A program made the position numbers and the translations under genes. The notes under the pieces were generated by a model. It saw only the letters and a list, made by a program, of their open reading frames with translations. It did no database searches and was not told the DNA's origin. Of a stretch of 60,687 nucleotides of DNA, positions 1-7,645 are shown one piece after another. Location of the stretch: assembly GCF_011009555.1 (NCBI RefSeq), contig NZ_QXHD01000004.1, positions 6,977,879-7,038,565 on the forward strand. The letters are read 5' to 3'. The stretch's first letter is position 1; each line of letters starts with the position of its first letter. The stretch comes from Adonisia turfae CCMR0081 (GTDB lineage: Bacteria > Cyanobacteriota > Cyanobacteriia > Phormidesmidales > Phormidesmidaceae).

Positions 1-308
1 TAAGCATCAAGAAAGTCTTCATAGCCATCGCTTTGCGTGTAGCCCGCATTTTGTAATGCGATAATCCCGCGTTCGTTGATTGCGGCAAAAGCTGAATCGA
101 GGCGATCACAATCAGTCACCTCGGGCCATGTTTGTTTTTCCGCTTCCCATGTTTCGAATTCAACGTCAATTGCCGCCGACACTTCGTCTGGCTCAAGGTC
201 TCCAGGCGCGTACATCTCCTCGCAGAAGATATCCATCAGGCGGTTCTTGCGGTAGAACCCTGAGCGAACCAAAGCGGCAATTTCTTGAACGGTTTCTGAA
301 CTGAGCAT
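1..308 (-). CDS. DUF6891 family protein (C-terminus cut off by window edge)
   Basis: The minus-strand frame opens with ATG at 308-306 and runs off the left edge without a stop, so at least 102 residues are seen. It begins MLSSETVQEIAALVRSGFYR, has an acidic middle, and carries NAGYTQSDGYEDF near the visible end, which I recognise as typical of the DUF6891 family. The function of that family is not known. There is no signal peptide or membrane segment in the visible part. It is followed on the same strand, 121 bp upstream, by the kinase gene; shared transcription is possible but not shown. Confidence 0.7.
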   Translation of the reverse strand, partial: MLSSETVQEIAALVRSGFYRKNRLMDIFCEEMYAPGDLEPDEVSAAIDVEFETWEAEKQTWPEVTDCDRLDSAFAAINERGIIALQNAGYTQSDGYEDFLDA

Positions 309-429
309 CGTGATGATTCAGATACGCGAGTGGAATCAGCAACATACCGATTGAGTCCAGCGGCGATTAATAGCCTTGTTATTCGACCGAGCATCTTTAA
401 TCGCCTTCGACTGCGGTTATATCGCTAGG

Positions 430-1212
430 TTAAGCGATTCGCTTCAGTGTATCCAATCCATCGTTCAGAGTTTCGTCATCTGCGTGTTCAACACCGAAAA
501 CTGCATCCATCAAAGCAAACATCTGATGATAAAAAGGCGATCGCTCCAGTAATGATCCAACTACCGGATAAGTTAAGGCAAGCTGCTCAACAAACAGACT
601 GCCATAACTGGCAAACAGCCCTGCTATGTCCCAACCAGGATCACCCCACCCTAATGAACCGAAGTCAATAACACCCGTGATATTCTTTTCACCGTCCCAC
701 AGAATATTACTCGAACCAAAGTCACCGTGTCGCAGCACACAAGGCAGGTTCGGCAGTTGCTCGATATGGGATTGAATTTGAGAACGCAAAACTTTGGCAG
801 TCGTAGAAGTTACCTTAGGAAAAACAAATCGCTCTGCTTTATCGAGAAAATTCGTCCACCATCTTTGATCGATGCAGGGTAAATCAATATCACCCAAGAC
901 AACTGACTCGATCTCATGTAGAGACTTCAAGAAACTACCAAGCTGAGTTGCTAGATGCTCTTGGGTTAAGTTGCTAAGATTTTGCACTGACCATAGCGGT
1001 TCACCTGGAAGTCGAGAATGAAGGGTCACAATTTCATCTCCAACCTCTACGATTTGCATAACGGGAACTGGCAGAACAAGCAGGTTACGAAGTCGTGGTA
1101 AAACAGACACTTCTTGACGAACTCCTGCGACCGCTTCAATATTTCGAGGACGACGAATTACAACATTACCTAAGACAGCAACATCACTGTTTTGGCTGTC
1201 GAACAGTTCCAT
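430..1212 (-). CDS. APH/choline-kinase-fold phosphotransferase
   Basis: This 260-residue protein has the C-terminal lobe signature of the aminoglycoside phosphotransferase superfamily. HGDFGSSNILWD at about 162-173 is the catalytic loop, with Asp164 as likely base and Asn169 as metal ligand, and VIDFGSLGWGDPGWD at about 181-195 is the DFG-like metal motif. The N-terminal lobe is short and divergent. Members phosphorylate small alcohols such as aminoglycosides, choline, homoserine or macrolides; the substrate cannot be read from the sequence, and antibiotic resistance should not be assumed. It lies alone between the DUF6891 gene and menB, with a 14-bp tandem repeat upstream. Confidence 0.85.
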   Translation of the reverse strand: MELFDSQNSDVAVLGNVVIRRPRNIEAVAGVRQEVSVLPRLRNLLVLPVPVMQIVEVGDEIVTLHSRLPGEPLWSVQNLSNLTQEHLATQLGSFLKSLHEIESVVLGDIDLPCIDQRWWTNFLDKAERFVFPKVTSTTAKVLRSQIQSHIEQLPNLPCVLRHGDFGSSNILWDGEKNITGVIDFGSLGWGDPGWDIAGLFASYGSLFVEQLALTYPVVGSLLERSPFYHQMFALMDAVFGVEHADDETLNDGLDTLKRIA

Positions 1213-1270
1213 AAAAGAGTTTCAATCAACACTAAAGGTTTCTGCTCAAAATCCATAGTAGGTTGTTCGA

Positions 1271-1323
1271 TTGCTCAATAGTTATTGCTCAATAGTTATT
1301 GCTCAATAGTTATTGCTCAATAG
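1271..1323. repeat. 14-bp direct tandem repeat, about 3.8 copies
   Basis: The unit TTGCTCAATAGTTA occurs exactly at 1271-1284, 1285-1298 and 1299-1312, followed by a partial copy to 1323. It lies between the start of the kinase gene and the stop of menB. Copy number in such arrays often changes by slippage. A role in transcription is not shown. Confidence 0.95.
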
Positions 1324-1330
1324 CCTATAA

Positions 1331-2164
1331 CTAAGGCAGCCAGGGATATTGGCTAAAATCAGGCGGACGTTTTTCCAGAAAAGCCTGTTTTCCTTCAGCA
1401 CCTTCTTCTGTCAAGTAATACAGCAACGTAGCATTACCCGCTAATTCTTGCAGACCAGCTTGACCATCGCAGTCGGCATTAAATGCGGACTTAAGACAGC
1501 GAATGGCAGTAGGGCTTTTTTGAAGAACTTCCTGTGCCCACTGAATGCCTTCTGCTTCTAGCTGTTCCACGGGGACAACATAGTTTACTAGTCCCATATT
1601 CAGTGCCTGTTGGGCATCGTACTGACGACAGAGAAACCAGATCTCGCGCGCTTTTTTCTGACCGACAATGCGGGCCAGATAGCTAGCCCCAAAGCCCCCA
1701 TCAAAACTCCCCACCTTAGGGCCAGTCTGACCGAATATGGCATTATCCGCAGCAATGGTCAGGTCACAAATCAAATGCAATACATGGCCACCGCCAATGG
1801 CATAGCCTGCCACCAGGGCAATGACTACCTTGGGCATGGATCGAATCAGCCGCTGCAGGTCTAGCACATTCAATCGAGGAATGCCATCAGCCCCTACATA
1901 GCCTGCTTTACCACGCACGCTCTGGTCACCACCTGCACAAAAGGCATACTTGCCATCGGTGTGGGGACCCGCTCCGGTCAACAGAACAACACCGATGGAG
2001 GTGTCTTCTCGCGCATCACAAAAAGCTTCGTAGAGTTCAAATACTGTTTTGGGGCGAAAGGCATTGCGTTTGTGGGGACGATTAATGGTGATCTTCGCAA
2101 TGCCATTGGCCTTGTGATAAAAAATATCCTCATAGGTTTTGACAGATTGCCAATCAACTTGCAT
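1331..2164 (-). CDS. menB: 1,4-dihydroxy-2-naphthoyl-CoA synthase
   Basis: MenB closes the second ring of the naphthoquinone by converting o-succinylbenzoyl-CoA to 1,4-dihydroxy-2-naphthoyl-CoA, on the way to phylloquinone, the photosystem I secondary acceptor. It is a crotonase-fold protein of 277 residues. Diagnostic segments are NRPHKRNAFRPKTV, the oxyanion-hole region AFCAGGDQSVRG, VAGYAIGGGHVLHLICDLTI and GQTGPKVGSFDGGFG, with a typical C-terminal KRPPDFSQYPW. The frame is open 17 codons further upstream, but the family start fits MQVDWQSVKTYED at 2164. The upstream extension is repeat-like intergenic DNA and is not family-like. hemJ is divergent upstream. Confidence 0.95.
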   Translation of the reverse strand: MQVDWQSVKTYEDIFYHKANGIAKITINRPHKRNAFRPKTVFELYEAFCDAREDTSIGVVLLTGAGPHTDGKYAFCAGGDQSVRGKAGYVGADGIPRLNVLDLQRLIRSMPKVVIALVAGYAIGGGHVLHLICDLTIAADNAIFGQTGPKVGSFDGGFGASYLARIVGQKKAREIWFLCRQYDAQQALNMGLVNYVVPVEQLEAEGIQWAQEVLQKSPTAIRCLKSAFNADCDGQAGLQELAGNATLLYYLTEEGAEGKQAFLEKRPPDFSQYPWLP

Positions 2165-2183
2165 GGTGTGTCTGCTGGTGAAT

Positions 2184-2238
2184 GATCGCCCGATGGGCAA
2201 TGCCCACCCTACCATTCACTACTCACCACTCACCATTC
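2184..2238. repeat. intergenic repeat-like element upstream of menB
   Basis: GATCGCCCGATGGGCAATGC is followed by CCACCCTACC and then by CACTACTCACCACTCACCAT. It contains the nested palindromes GCCCGATGGGC and TGGGCAATGCCCA. Segments of this look (GGGCATTGCCCACC and GGTGAGTGGTGAGTAG) are familiar as dispersed intergenic repeats in cyanobacterial genomes. Only one copy lies in this window, so repeat status is an inference. Confidence 0.45.
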
Positions 2239-2358
2239 TCTAATCATTACAAGGCCGTTACAAAGCCAGATCGCAGCAGTCAAAACCATGACATTTACGG
2301 GAGAATAGTCGCTAGAGAAAAATAGTGGCTTCAAGTTTTAGCCCCACTGTGCAAATTC

Positions 2359-2949
2359 ATGGCTTACTACTGGTTCAAAGCATTTCATATTTTTGGTGTC
2401 GTGGCCTGGTTTGCAGGTCTTTTCTATCTGGCACGTTTATTCATCTATCATGTCGAGGCTGACATGGAGATTGAACCCGCTCAGAGTATTTTGAAAAAGC
2501 AATACAGCATTATGGAAAAGCGGCTGTATAACATCATCACTACACCAGCCATGGTGTTAACTGTGGCCATGGCCATAGGCTTACTCACAGTTATGCCTGA
2601 ATATCTTCATCAGGGGTGGATGCACGCCAAACTTGGCTTTGTAGGATTGCTATTGATCTATCACTTTTACTGTGGTCGCTTAATTAAGCAGTTAGAAAAT
2701 GGCGAATGTATGTGGAACAGTAAAACGTTGCGGCTCTTTAATGAGGGACCCACTTTATTACTGGTGATCATTGTCATGCTGGTCATCTTTAAGAACCAGT
2801 TTCCCACTAGCGCCACCACATGGTTGATTGTGGCTTTAACTATTTCGTTTTTGGCAACTATTCAGCTCTATGCCCGAAAGCGTCGCTTAGATAAAGAACG
2901 AGAAGTGGCAGAGGCTACTGACAAGACGAAACAGGCCTTGTCATCTTAG
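2359..2949 (+). CDS. hemJ: Protoporphyrinogen IX oxidase, HemJ type
   Basis: HemJ oxidises protoporphyrinogen IX to protoporphyrin IX, the last shared step of haem and chlorophyll synthesis, and is the usual enzyme for this in cyanobacteria. The 196-residue protein starts MAYYWFKAFHIFGVVAWFAG, which carries the conserved family His near residue 10, followed by FYLARLFIYHVEA. About four hydrophobic membrane segments follow, then a charged C-terminal tail (RKRRLDKEREVAEATDK). It is transcribed divergently from menB, so two pigment/quinone genes share one intergenic region. A stem-loop follows the stop. Confidence 0.93.
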   Translation: MAYYWFKAFHIFGVVAWFAGLFYLARLFIYHVEADMEIEPAQSILKKQYSIMEKRLYNIITTPAMVLTVAMAIGLLTVMPEYLHQGWMHAKLGFVGLLLIYHFYCGRLIKQLENGECMWNSKTLRLFNEGPTLLLVIIVMLVIFKNQFPTSATTWLIVALTISFLATIQLYARKRRLDKEREVAEATDKTKQALSS

Positions 2950-2969
2950 CCATGGGATATGGTATTGAC

Positions 2970-3003
2970 TAACCTGCAAAAAACAATAAACTTTTGCAGG
3001 TTA
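2970..3003. terminator. stem-loop after hemJ (12-bp perfect arms)
   Basis: TAACCTGCAAAA at 2970-2981 and TTTTGCAGGTTA at 2992-3003 are perfect inverted repeats around a 10-nt loop. The element lies between the convergent hemJ and LysR genes. There is no long U-run after it on either strand, so it may be a transcript-end stabiliser rather than a full intrinsic terminator. Confidence 0.6.
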
Positions 3004-3138
3004 CAGCTCTAGGGGAAATGCCTTGTACGATAGCTGCCTGAGTAGCAGTATTTGGCATCCCAAGAGATGTCATAAACTATCAGGTTTCGACTTTGAACCA
3101 GTTGTCAAATGTGAACTTTATATTGGCTTGATAAAGTC

Positions 3139-4098
3139 TCAGCCAACCACTACGGCTTCCTGGTTCGGCATTGGTTGCCCCAGACCTGGTAAAAACTTTT
3201 TAGCCATAGCAGGACTTTCCTCTAGCAAGTATGTCAAGAAGCTTTCAGCTACTACAGAAAGCTGCTTACCGGCTAAATGACCAACATACCACTGGCGAGG
3301 AATGGGAAAACCTTCAACATCAAGAATGGCAAATTCACCACTCGTGCCTTCAGAAATAATGGTGTGTTGGGATAGGACCGAAACACCTAGACCACCAGCA
3401 ATCCCTTGCTTAATGGCTTCATTACTACCCAGTTCAAGACGGACTTTTACATCCACATTATTAGCGGCAAATAGCTTTTGTACCGCTTCGCGAGTACCTG
3501 AACCTGGCTCACGCATAATGAAGGGCTCGTTATTTAAGGCCTCAATCGGTATATTTGCTTTGCCAGCCAGTGGATGATCTGTAGGCGCAATTACCACCAG
3601 CGGGTTATCCAAAAAGGGATAAGTTTTGAGATCAGGCTGGCTGGGCAGTTGGCTGAAAATAAACAAATCATCCCGATTATTGATCATACGCTCCTGAATA
3701 TTTTGGTGATTTGTCACCTTGAGCGAAATGTCAATGCCAGGATAGCGCTTGCAAAATGGTCCTAACAGGCGTGGAACGAAATATTTGGCAGTTGTAATGA
3801 CAGCTATACTCAAGCGCCCCTGTTTCATGCCTTTAAGATCGGCAATGGACATTTCAAACTGAGATAGCCCTTGAAAAATTTCTTGACAGGTTTCTAGTAG
3901 CTTTTTACCAGCCTGGGTCAGGTATAACCGCTTACCAATTTGTTCAAATAATGGCAATCCTACAGCTTTTGTAAGCTGCTTGACTTGTATTGATACTGTT
4001 GGCTGGGTTAAATAAAGTTCTTCGGCTGCACGGGTAAAACTACCGTGGCGCGCAGTTGCTTCAAATACCTTGAGCTGATGGAGCGTCGCATGAATCAC
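3139..4098 (-). CDS. LysR-type transcriptional regulator (RbcR/CmpR-like branch)
   Basis: This 319-residue protein has an N-terminal winged helix-turn-helix (TLHQLKVFEATARHGSFTRA, then AAEELYLTQPTVSIQVKQL, within residues 1-65) and a periplasmic-binding-protein-like effector domain from about residue 90. The C-terminal domain contains REPGSGTREAVQKLF and LGSNEAIKQGIAGGLGVSVL, typical of the cyanobacterial RbcR/CmpR-like regulators that sense carbon-metabolism intermediates. It is divergent from chrA with 97 bp between start codons and a dyad operator there, so control of chrA and of itself is a reasonable inference. The effector cannot be read from sequence. Confidence 0.9.
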   Translation of the reverse strand: MIHATLHQLKVFEATARHGSFTRAAEELYLTQPTVSIQVKQLTKAVGLPLFEQIGKRLYLTQAGKKLLETCQEIFQGLSQFEMSIADLKGMKQGRLSIAVITTAKYFVPRLLGPFCKRYPGIDISLKVTNHQNIQERMINNRDDLFIFSQLPSQPDLKTYPFLDNPLVVIAPTDHPLAGKANIPIEALNNEPFIMREPGSGTREAVQKLFAANNVDVKVRLELGSNEAIKQGIAGGLGVSVLSQHTIISEGTSGEFAILDVEGFPIPRQWYVGHLAGKQLSVVAESFLTYLLEESPAMAKKFLPGLGQPMPNQEAVVVG

Positions 4099-4145
4099 GG
4101 TCTGAGTCCTCGTTGCAGCTAGCGGTAATCAATCGTCACGTATCC

Positions 4146-4169
4146 TTCGATAGAGTCTATTCTATCAAA
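4146..4169. promoter_or_regulatory. dyad operator candidate between LysR gene and chrA
   Basis: GATAGA at 4149-4154 and TCTATC at 4161-4166 are perfect inverted 6-mers separated by GTCTAT. The dyad extends by two flanking TT/AA pairs around one mismatch. Such interrupted dyads near a divergent LysR gene are the classic place for LysR binding (T-N11-A type). The centre is 27 bp from the chrA start and about 50 bp from the regulator start. Confidence 0.6.
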
Positions 4170-4195
4170 GAAACCTATTAGAGTGGACTTTTTCT

Positions 4196-5368
4196 ATGAA
4201 TAGTCAGATAAATCGACTTAAAGAATTGTCTGAATTGTTTCTAAAGTTAGGTGCTATTGGCTTTGGAGGTCCCCAGGCTCACATTGCCATGATTAACGAT
4301 GAGGCAGTTGAGCAACGCGGCTGGCTTGATGCTGATGAGTTTAGCGATGGTCTGGCGTTATGTGAAATGCTTCCAGGCCCAGCCTCGACTCAGATGGGTA
4401 TTTACACCGGCTATGTTTATGCTGGTTGGTTGGGGGCTTTGGTAGCAGGTCTGGCATTTATTACACCAGCCTTCTTGATTGTGGTAACTCTAAGCTGGGT
4501 TTACTTTCAGTTTCAACAGCTACCCCAGCTAATCGCTCTATTTTTTGGGCTATCGCCTGTCATGATCGCCATCATTCTGGGCTTTTGTTATAAGTTAGGC
4601 CGCAAATCTATTCAGAACTGGATAGGGATAACAATTGCTGCTATGGCTTTTTTGGCAAGCACATTCAGCAATCTCAGCACCCTGGTTTTATTCTTGCTGG
4701 CAGGACTATTAGGGATTGGATTATATGGCTCTAAAAGTCTCCGGTTCAATAGCGTCGCCCCCTTAGGATTATTGGCAACATTGCAGCCTAGTTTTTGGGG
4801 AACTGAACGCATATCAGAATATGGCTGGCCTTTATTTACGTTTTTCCTACAGGTAGGAACACTTATTTTTGGCGGTGGATTAGTCATTATCCCGCTGTTG
4901 GAGTTCGAGGTGGTGGAACGTTTAGGTTGGCTATCTACTGCTGACTTTATCAATGGCGTTGCTATCGGACAGCTTAGTCCTGGCCCTGTCGTCCTCACAG
5001 CGGCATTTGTGGGATATAAAATGGCTGGTTTTTTTGGAGCACTGATTTCTGCCATAGGCATTTTTACGCCATCGTTTCTATTTATTATGCTGGCAGCTCC
5101 TGTTTTGGTTCGGTTACGACAAAATACTTGGGTCCAGGCATTTCTAAAGGGTATTAAACCAGCTGTAGTCGGTGCAATTATGGCAGCGGCCATCCCTTTA
5201 GGGCAAACGGCATTTGGGCGAGAAACTTGGGCGCTATCGATCTTGGCTGGGGTGGTTGCGATCGCATCACTAATCGCCATTATCCGTTTCAAAGTTACCG
5301 CATGGAAACTCATTCTAGGCGGTGCTGCGGTGGGTCTCATCGGCTATCCCCTCTTAGGAGGAGCTTAA
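4196..5368 (+). CDS. chrA: Chromate transporter, ChrA (CHR) family
   Basis: This 390-residue inner-membrane protein is of the long, internally duplicated CHR type. The first half carries GAIGFGGPQAHIAM near residue 18 and EMLPGPASTQMGIYTGY. The second half repeats the pattern with VGTLIFGGGLVIIPLLEFE and QLSPGPVVLTAAFVGYKMAG. About ten to twelve hydrophobic segments are visible. Characterised members export chromate, apparently with proton coupling; many genomic homologues have untested substrates. The divergent LysR regulator and the intervening dyad suggest regulated expression. Confidence 0.93.
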   Translation: MNSQINRLKELSELFLKLGAIGFGGPQAHIAMINDEAVEQRGWLDADEFSDGLALCEMLPGPASTQMGIYTGYVYAGWLGALVAGLAFITPAFLIVVTLSWVYFQFQQLPQLIALFFGLSPVMIAIILGFCYKLGRKSIQNWIGITIAAMAFLASTFSNLSTLVLFLLAGLLGIGLYGSKSLRFNSVAPLGLLATLQPSFWGTERISEYGWPLFTFFLQVGTLIFGGGLVIIPLLEFEVVERLGWLSTADFINGVAIGQLSPGPVVLTAAFVGYKMAGFFGALISAIGIFTPSFLFIMLAAPVLVRLRQNTWVQAFLKGIKPAVVGAIMAAAIPLGQTAFGRETWALSILAGVVAIASLIAIIRFKVTAWKLILGGAAVGLIGYPLLGGA

Positions 5369-5399
5369 GTTTTGAGTGTTAAGTGCTGAGTTTTAAGTG
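5367..5399. repeat. short repetitive AGTTTTGAGTG-type element (left of DUF1611 gene)
   Basis: AAGTTTTGAGTGTTAAGTGC is followed by TGAGTTTTAAGTG, a stretch of degenerate GAGTTTTAAG/GAGTGTTAAG units starting at the chrA stop codon. Similar heptamer-like repeats are common between cyanobacterial genes. A related element in the opposite orientation lies at 6581-6608. Confidence 0.5.
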
Positions 5400-5496
5400 A
5401 TTCCGGTTAAAACGTTTTACACGGCACGAAAATCCGTGAGTAATAAACCTCATAATTTAGAACTCAAATCTTTTCTTACCCACGTGTCTCCCTACT

Positions 5497-6558
5497 ATGC
5501 ATCTCCAACCTCACCATCGCATTGCGATCCTGCTTCACAACGGCATTACTGGAGCCAAGGGTAAAACCGGGCTTGCCCTGCTGCGCTATAGCCAGAATCC
5601 CATTGCCGTTGTTGTGGATGAAACCTGTGCGGATCAATCGATTCAAGAACTTACCGGCATCAATCGAGATGTACCCATCGTGGCCACGATGGCAGCCGCT
5701 TTGCACTATCAGCCCGATGTACTGGCTATTGGACTTGCTCCATCTGGAGGTCGTTTACCAGAACCATGGCTGGAAGATGTGAGGGTTGCGATCGCAGCAG
5801 GCCTGAATGTGATGAACGGTCTCCACACCTACTTCAACGATGATCCGACGTTGACTAAGTATCTTGACCGAACCCGCTACCCCGACCAGTGGATTTGGGA
5901 CATGCGCCAGGAAACCCCTGGGCTGTCCGTTGGCTCAGGCAAAGCACGCGACTTAAACCATTGCCGCCGTGTATTGGCAGTTGGCACTGACATGGCGGTT
6001 GGCAAAATGTCTACATGTATTGAACTGAACCGCGCCACGCAGGCAAAAGGCTTGCGATCACAGCTAATTGCCACTGGCCAAACAGCTCTAATGCTTGGGG
6101 CTCCAGGCATAGCCCTCGATGCTGTGCGCGTAGACTTTGCAGCCGGGGCAGTAGAACAAGCTGTCCTCGACCATAGCGCCCAAAATGATGTGCTCTATGT
6201 AGAAGGTCAAGGCTCTTTGCTCAATCCAGCCTCGACCGCCACATTACCCTTACTACGGGGCACTCAGCCAACCCATCTTGTCTTGGTACACAAAATTAAT
6301 CTAGAACGCATTCAACACTTTCCAGACTTTATCATCCCCCCTATTCAAGAGGTGATTAAACTCTATGAAACTGTGGCTCATGCAGGTGGAACCTACAGAG
6401 CACCAAAAATGACAGGTATTGCTTTGAATACCTTTGGAGTCAGTGAAGATGAAGCTAGAAATGCAATTTCAAACTTATCAGAAACGACCGGACTACCTTG
6501 TACAGATGTTGTCCGCTTTAGCCCATCTCCAATCCTCGACGTTATTCTAAATACCTAA
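5497..6558 (+). CDS. DUF1611 family protein (DgcN-like P-loop protein)
   Basis: This 353-residue protein matches the DUF1611 layout: an N-terminal Rossmann-like domain (HRIAILLHNGITGAKGKTG) and a C-terminal P-loop domain with GTDMAVGKMSTCIEL near residue 165 and VLYVEGQGSLLNP. A characterised marine-bacterial member, DgcN, is reported to N-acetylate D-glutamate in D-amino-acid breakdown together with the racemase DgcA. No DgcA-like epimerase gene is next to it here, so the function in this organism is open. It stands alone, flanked by repeat-like elements, with infA convergent downstream. Confidence 0.85.
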   Translation: MHLQPHHRIAILLHNGITGAKGKTGLALLRYSQNPIAVVVDETCADQSIQELTGINRDVPIVATMAAALHYQPDVLAIGLAPSGGRLPEPWLEDVRVAIAAGLNVMNGLHTYFNDDPTLTKYLDRTRYPDQWIWDMRQETPGLSVGSGKARDLNHCRRVLAVGTDMAVGKMSTCIELNRATQAKGLRSQLIATGQTALMLGAPGIALDAVRVDFAAGAVEQAVLDHSAQNDVLYVEGQGSLLNPASTATLPLLRGTQPTHLVLVHKINLERIQHFPDFIIPPIQEVIKLYETVAHAGGTYRAPKMTGIALNTFGVSEDEARNAISNLSETTGLPCTDVVRFSPSPILDVILNT

Positions 6559-6580
6559 CTCTATTGAGCGTAGACCCAAC

Positions 6581-6608
6581 AACCCAAAACTCAAAACTAA
6601 GCATTTAG
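6581..6608. repeat. short repetitive element (right of DUF1611 gene, inverted relative to 5367-5399)
   Basis: AACCCAAAACTCAAAACTAA continues into GCATTTAG. On the other strand it reads TTAGTTTTGAGTTTTGGG, resembling the AAGTTTTGAGTG unit at 5367-5399. A third, weaker relative (CTCAAAACTAAAATTAATC) is near 28643. It may form part of the 3' region between the convergent DUF1611 and infA genes. Confidence 0.45.
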
Positions 6609-6614
6609 AACAAA

Positions 6615-6839
6615 CTACTTTTTCCTCAAACGATAGGTAATGCGGCCCTTAGTCAAATCGTAGGGAGTTAGTTCAACCTTGACCCGATCACCTGGCAAAA
6701 TCTTGATGTAATTACGACGAATTTTGCCAGAAATATGGGCTAATACATTAAACCCATTATCTAAATCCACTCGAAACATAGCGTTGGGAAGAGATTCGGT
6801 AACAGTCCCTTCCATTTCAATTAAATCTTGCTTAGACAA
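6615..6839 (-). CDS. infA: Translation initiation factor IF-1
   Basis: IF-1 is a single S1/OB-fold protein that binds the 30S A site and supports IF-2 and IF-3. The 74 residues start [20 protein letters not shown] after the initiator and include [19 protein letters not shown] and end YRLRKK, full family length. The start is TTG at 6839-6837, and the codon just before it in frame is TAA, so no upstream ATG is possible; the next in-frame Met would remove conserved residues. GAGGA lies about 8-9 nt before the TTG. It is the last gene of the minus-strand ribosomal block, 251 bp beyond adk. Confidence 0.95.
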
Positions 6840-7090
6840 TTAGCTAATCCTCAATTCAATCAATAATCAAACACGAAGCGGACAGACTTCACCGTCCACC
6901 CGCTCCAATAGCAGCTACTTGAACACGTTAGAATAACTGCTGACATCGCTAGTGCAATTTAAATCTCTCACGATTGTCCCTTGTTCTAGACAATGGAACC
7001 ACCGTTATAAGATTAACAAACGATACCCAAATTGCTATGAAATGGTCCGCCAATAGATGTCTACTAATAACATATACATAGACAGTTAAC

Positions 7091-7645
7091 CTATGCTTGT
7101 AAAACCTGTTTCAAATCAGCTTCTACAGACCCCATTGCCTGATGCCCATTGACCGACACTAGTTGCTGGCGACTTCTAAAGAATTCAATCAGGGGTTCCG
7201 TTTGCTTACGATAAACCTCTAATCGGTTACGAATAACATCTTCGTTATCGTCCTTACGACCGCGCGACAATAAGCGAGATATCAGCACATTATCCGGTAC
7301 CTCCAGATTCAGCACACATTCACAAGGCTGCTGAATCTCTGCAAGCAGCTTGTCTAGAAAGTTAGCCTGGCTAACATTACGGGGAAAGCCATCCAAAATC
7401 CAACCCTTACTGGCATCTTTCTGACCTAAACGCTCACGAATAAGATCCAAAATCAGCTCATCAGGTACCAACTCCCCAGCATTCATATAGGATTCCGCTT
7501 TTTGACCAAGCTCACTCTTGGCAGCCACCGCTGCTCGAAGAATATCTCCAGTCGAGATGTGAGGCACATCAAAATCTTTAGATAAAACGGCGGCCTGAGT
7601 CCCCTTACCAGCACCAGGAGGACCTAAAAAAATTACTCTGATCAC
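7091..7645 (-). CDS. adk: Adenylate kinase (short-LID form)
   Basis: The enzyme interconverts ATP + AMP and 2 ADP in the cytosol. The 184-residue protein has the P-loop LGPPGAGKGTQ at 7-17, the AMP-binding segment HISTGDILRAAV, DGFPRNVSQA, and a short LID (LSRGRKDDNEDVIRNRLEVY) without zinc-binding cysteines. The start is GTG, whose G is also the last base of the secY TAG stop, so translation of the two is probably coupled. The secY-adk pair inside the spc block is ancient. Confidence 0.96.
   Translation of the reverse strand: MIRVIFLGPPGAGKGTQAAVLSKDFDVPHISTGDILRAAVAAKSELGQKAESYMNAGELVPDELILDLIRERLGQKDASKGWILDGFPRNVSQANFLDKLLAEIQQPCECVLNLEVPDNVLISRLLSRGRKDDNEDVIRNRLEVYRKQTEPLIEFFRSRQQLVSVNGHQAMGSVEADLKQVLQA

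Noticed and set aside
430..1212. Calling the APH-fold protein an antibiotic-resistance gene
   Set aside because: The motifs show only the superfamily; substrate-determining features cannot be read and there is no resistance-island context.
4612..5340. 242-codon open frame on the minus strand inside chrA
   Set aside because: It is antisense to a strongly recognisable ChrA, has no family features, and its composition (many Pro, Lys, Asn) is typical of a shadow frame.
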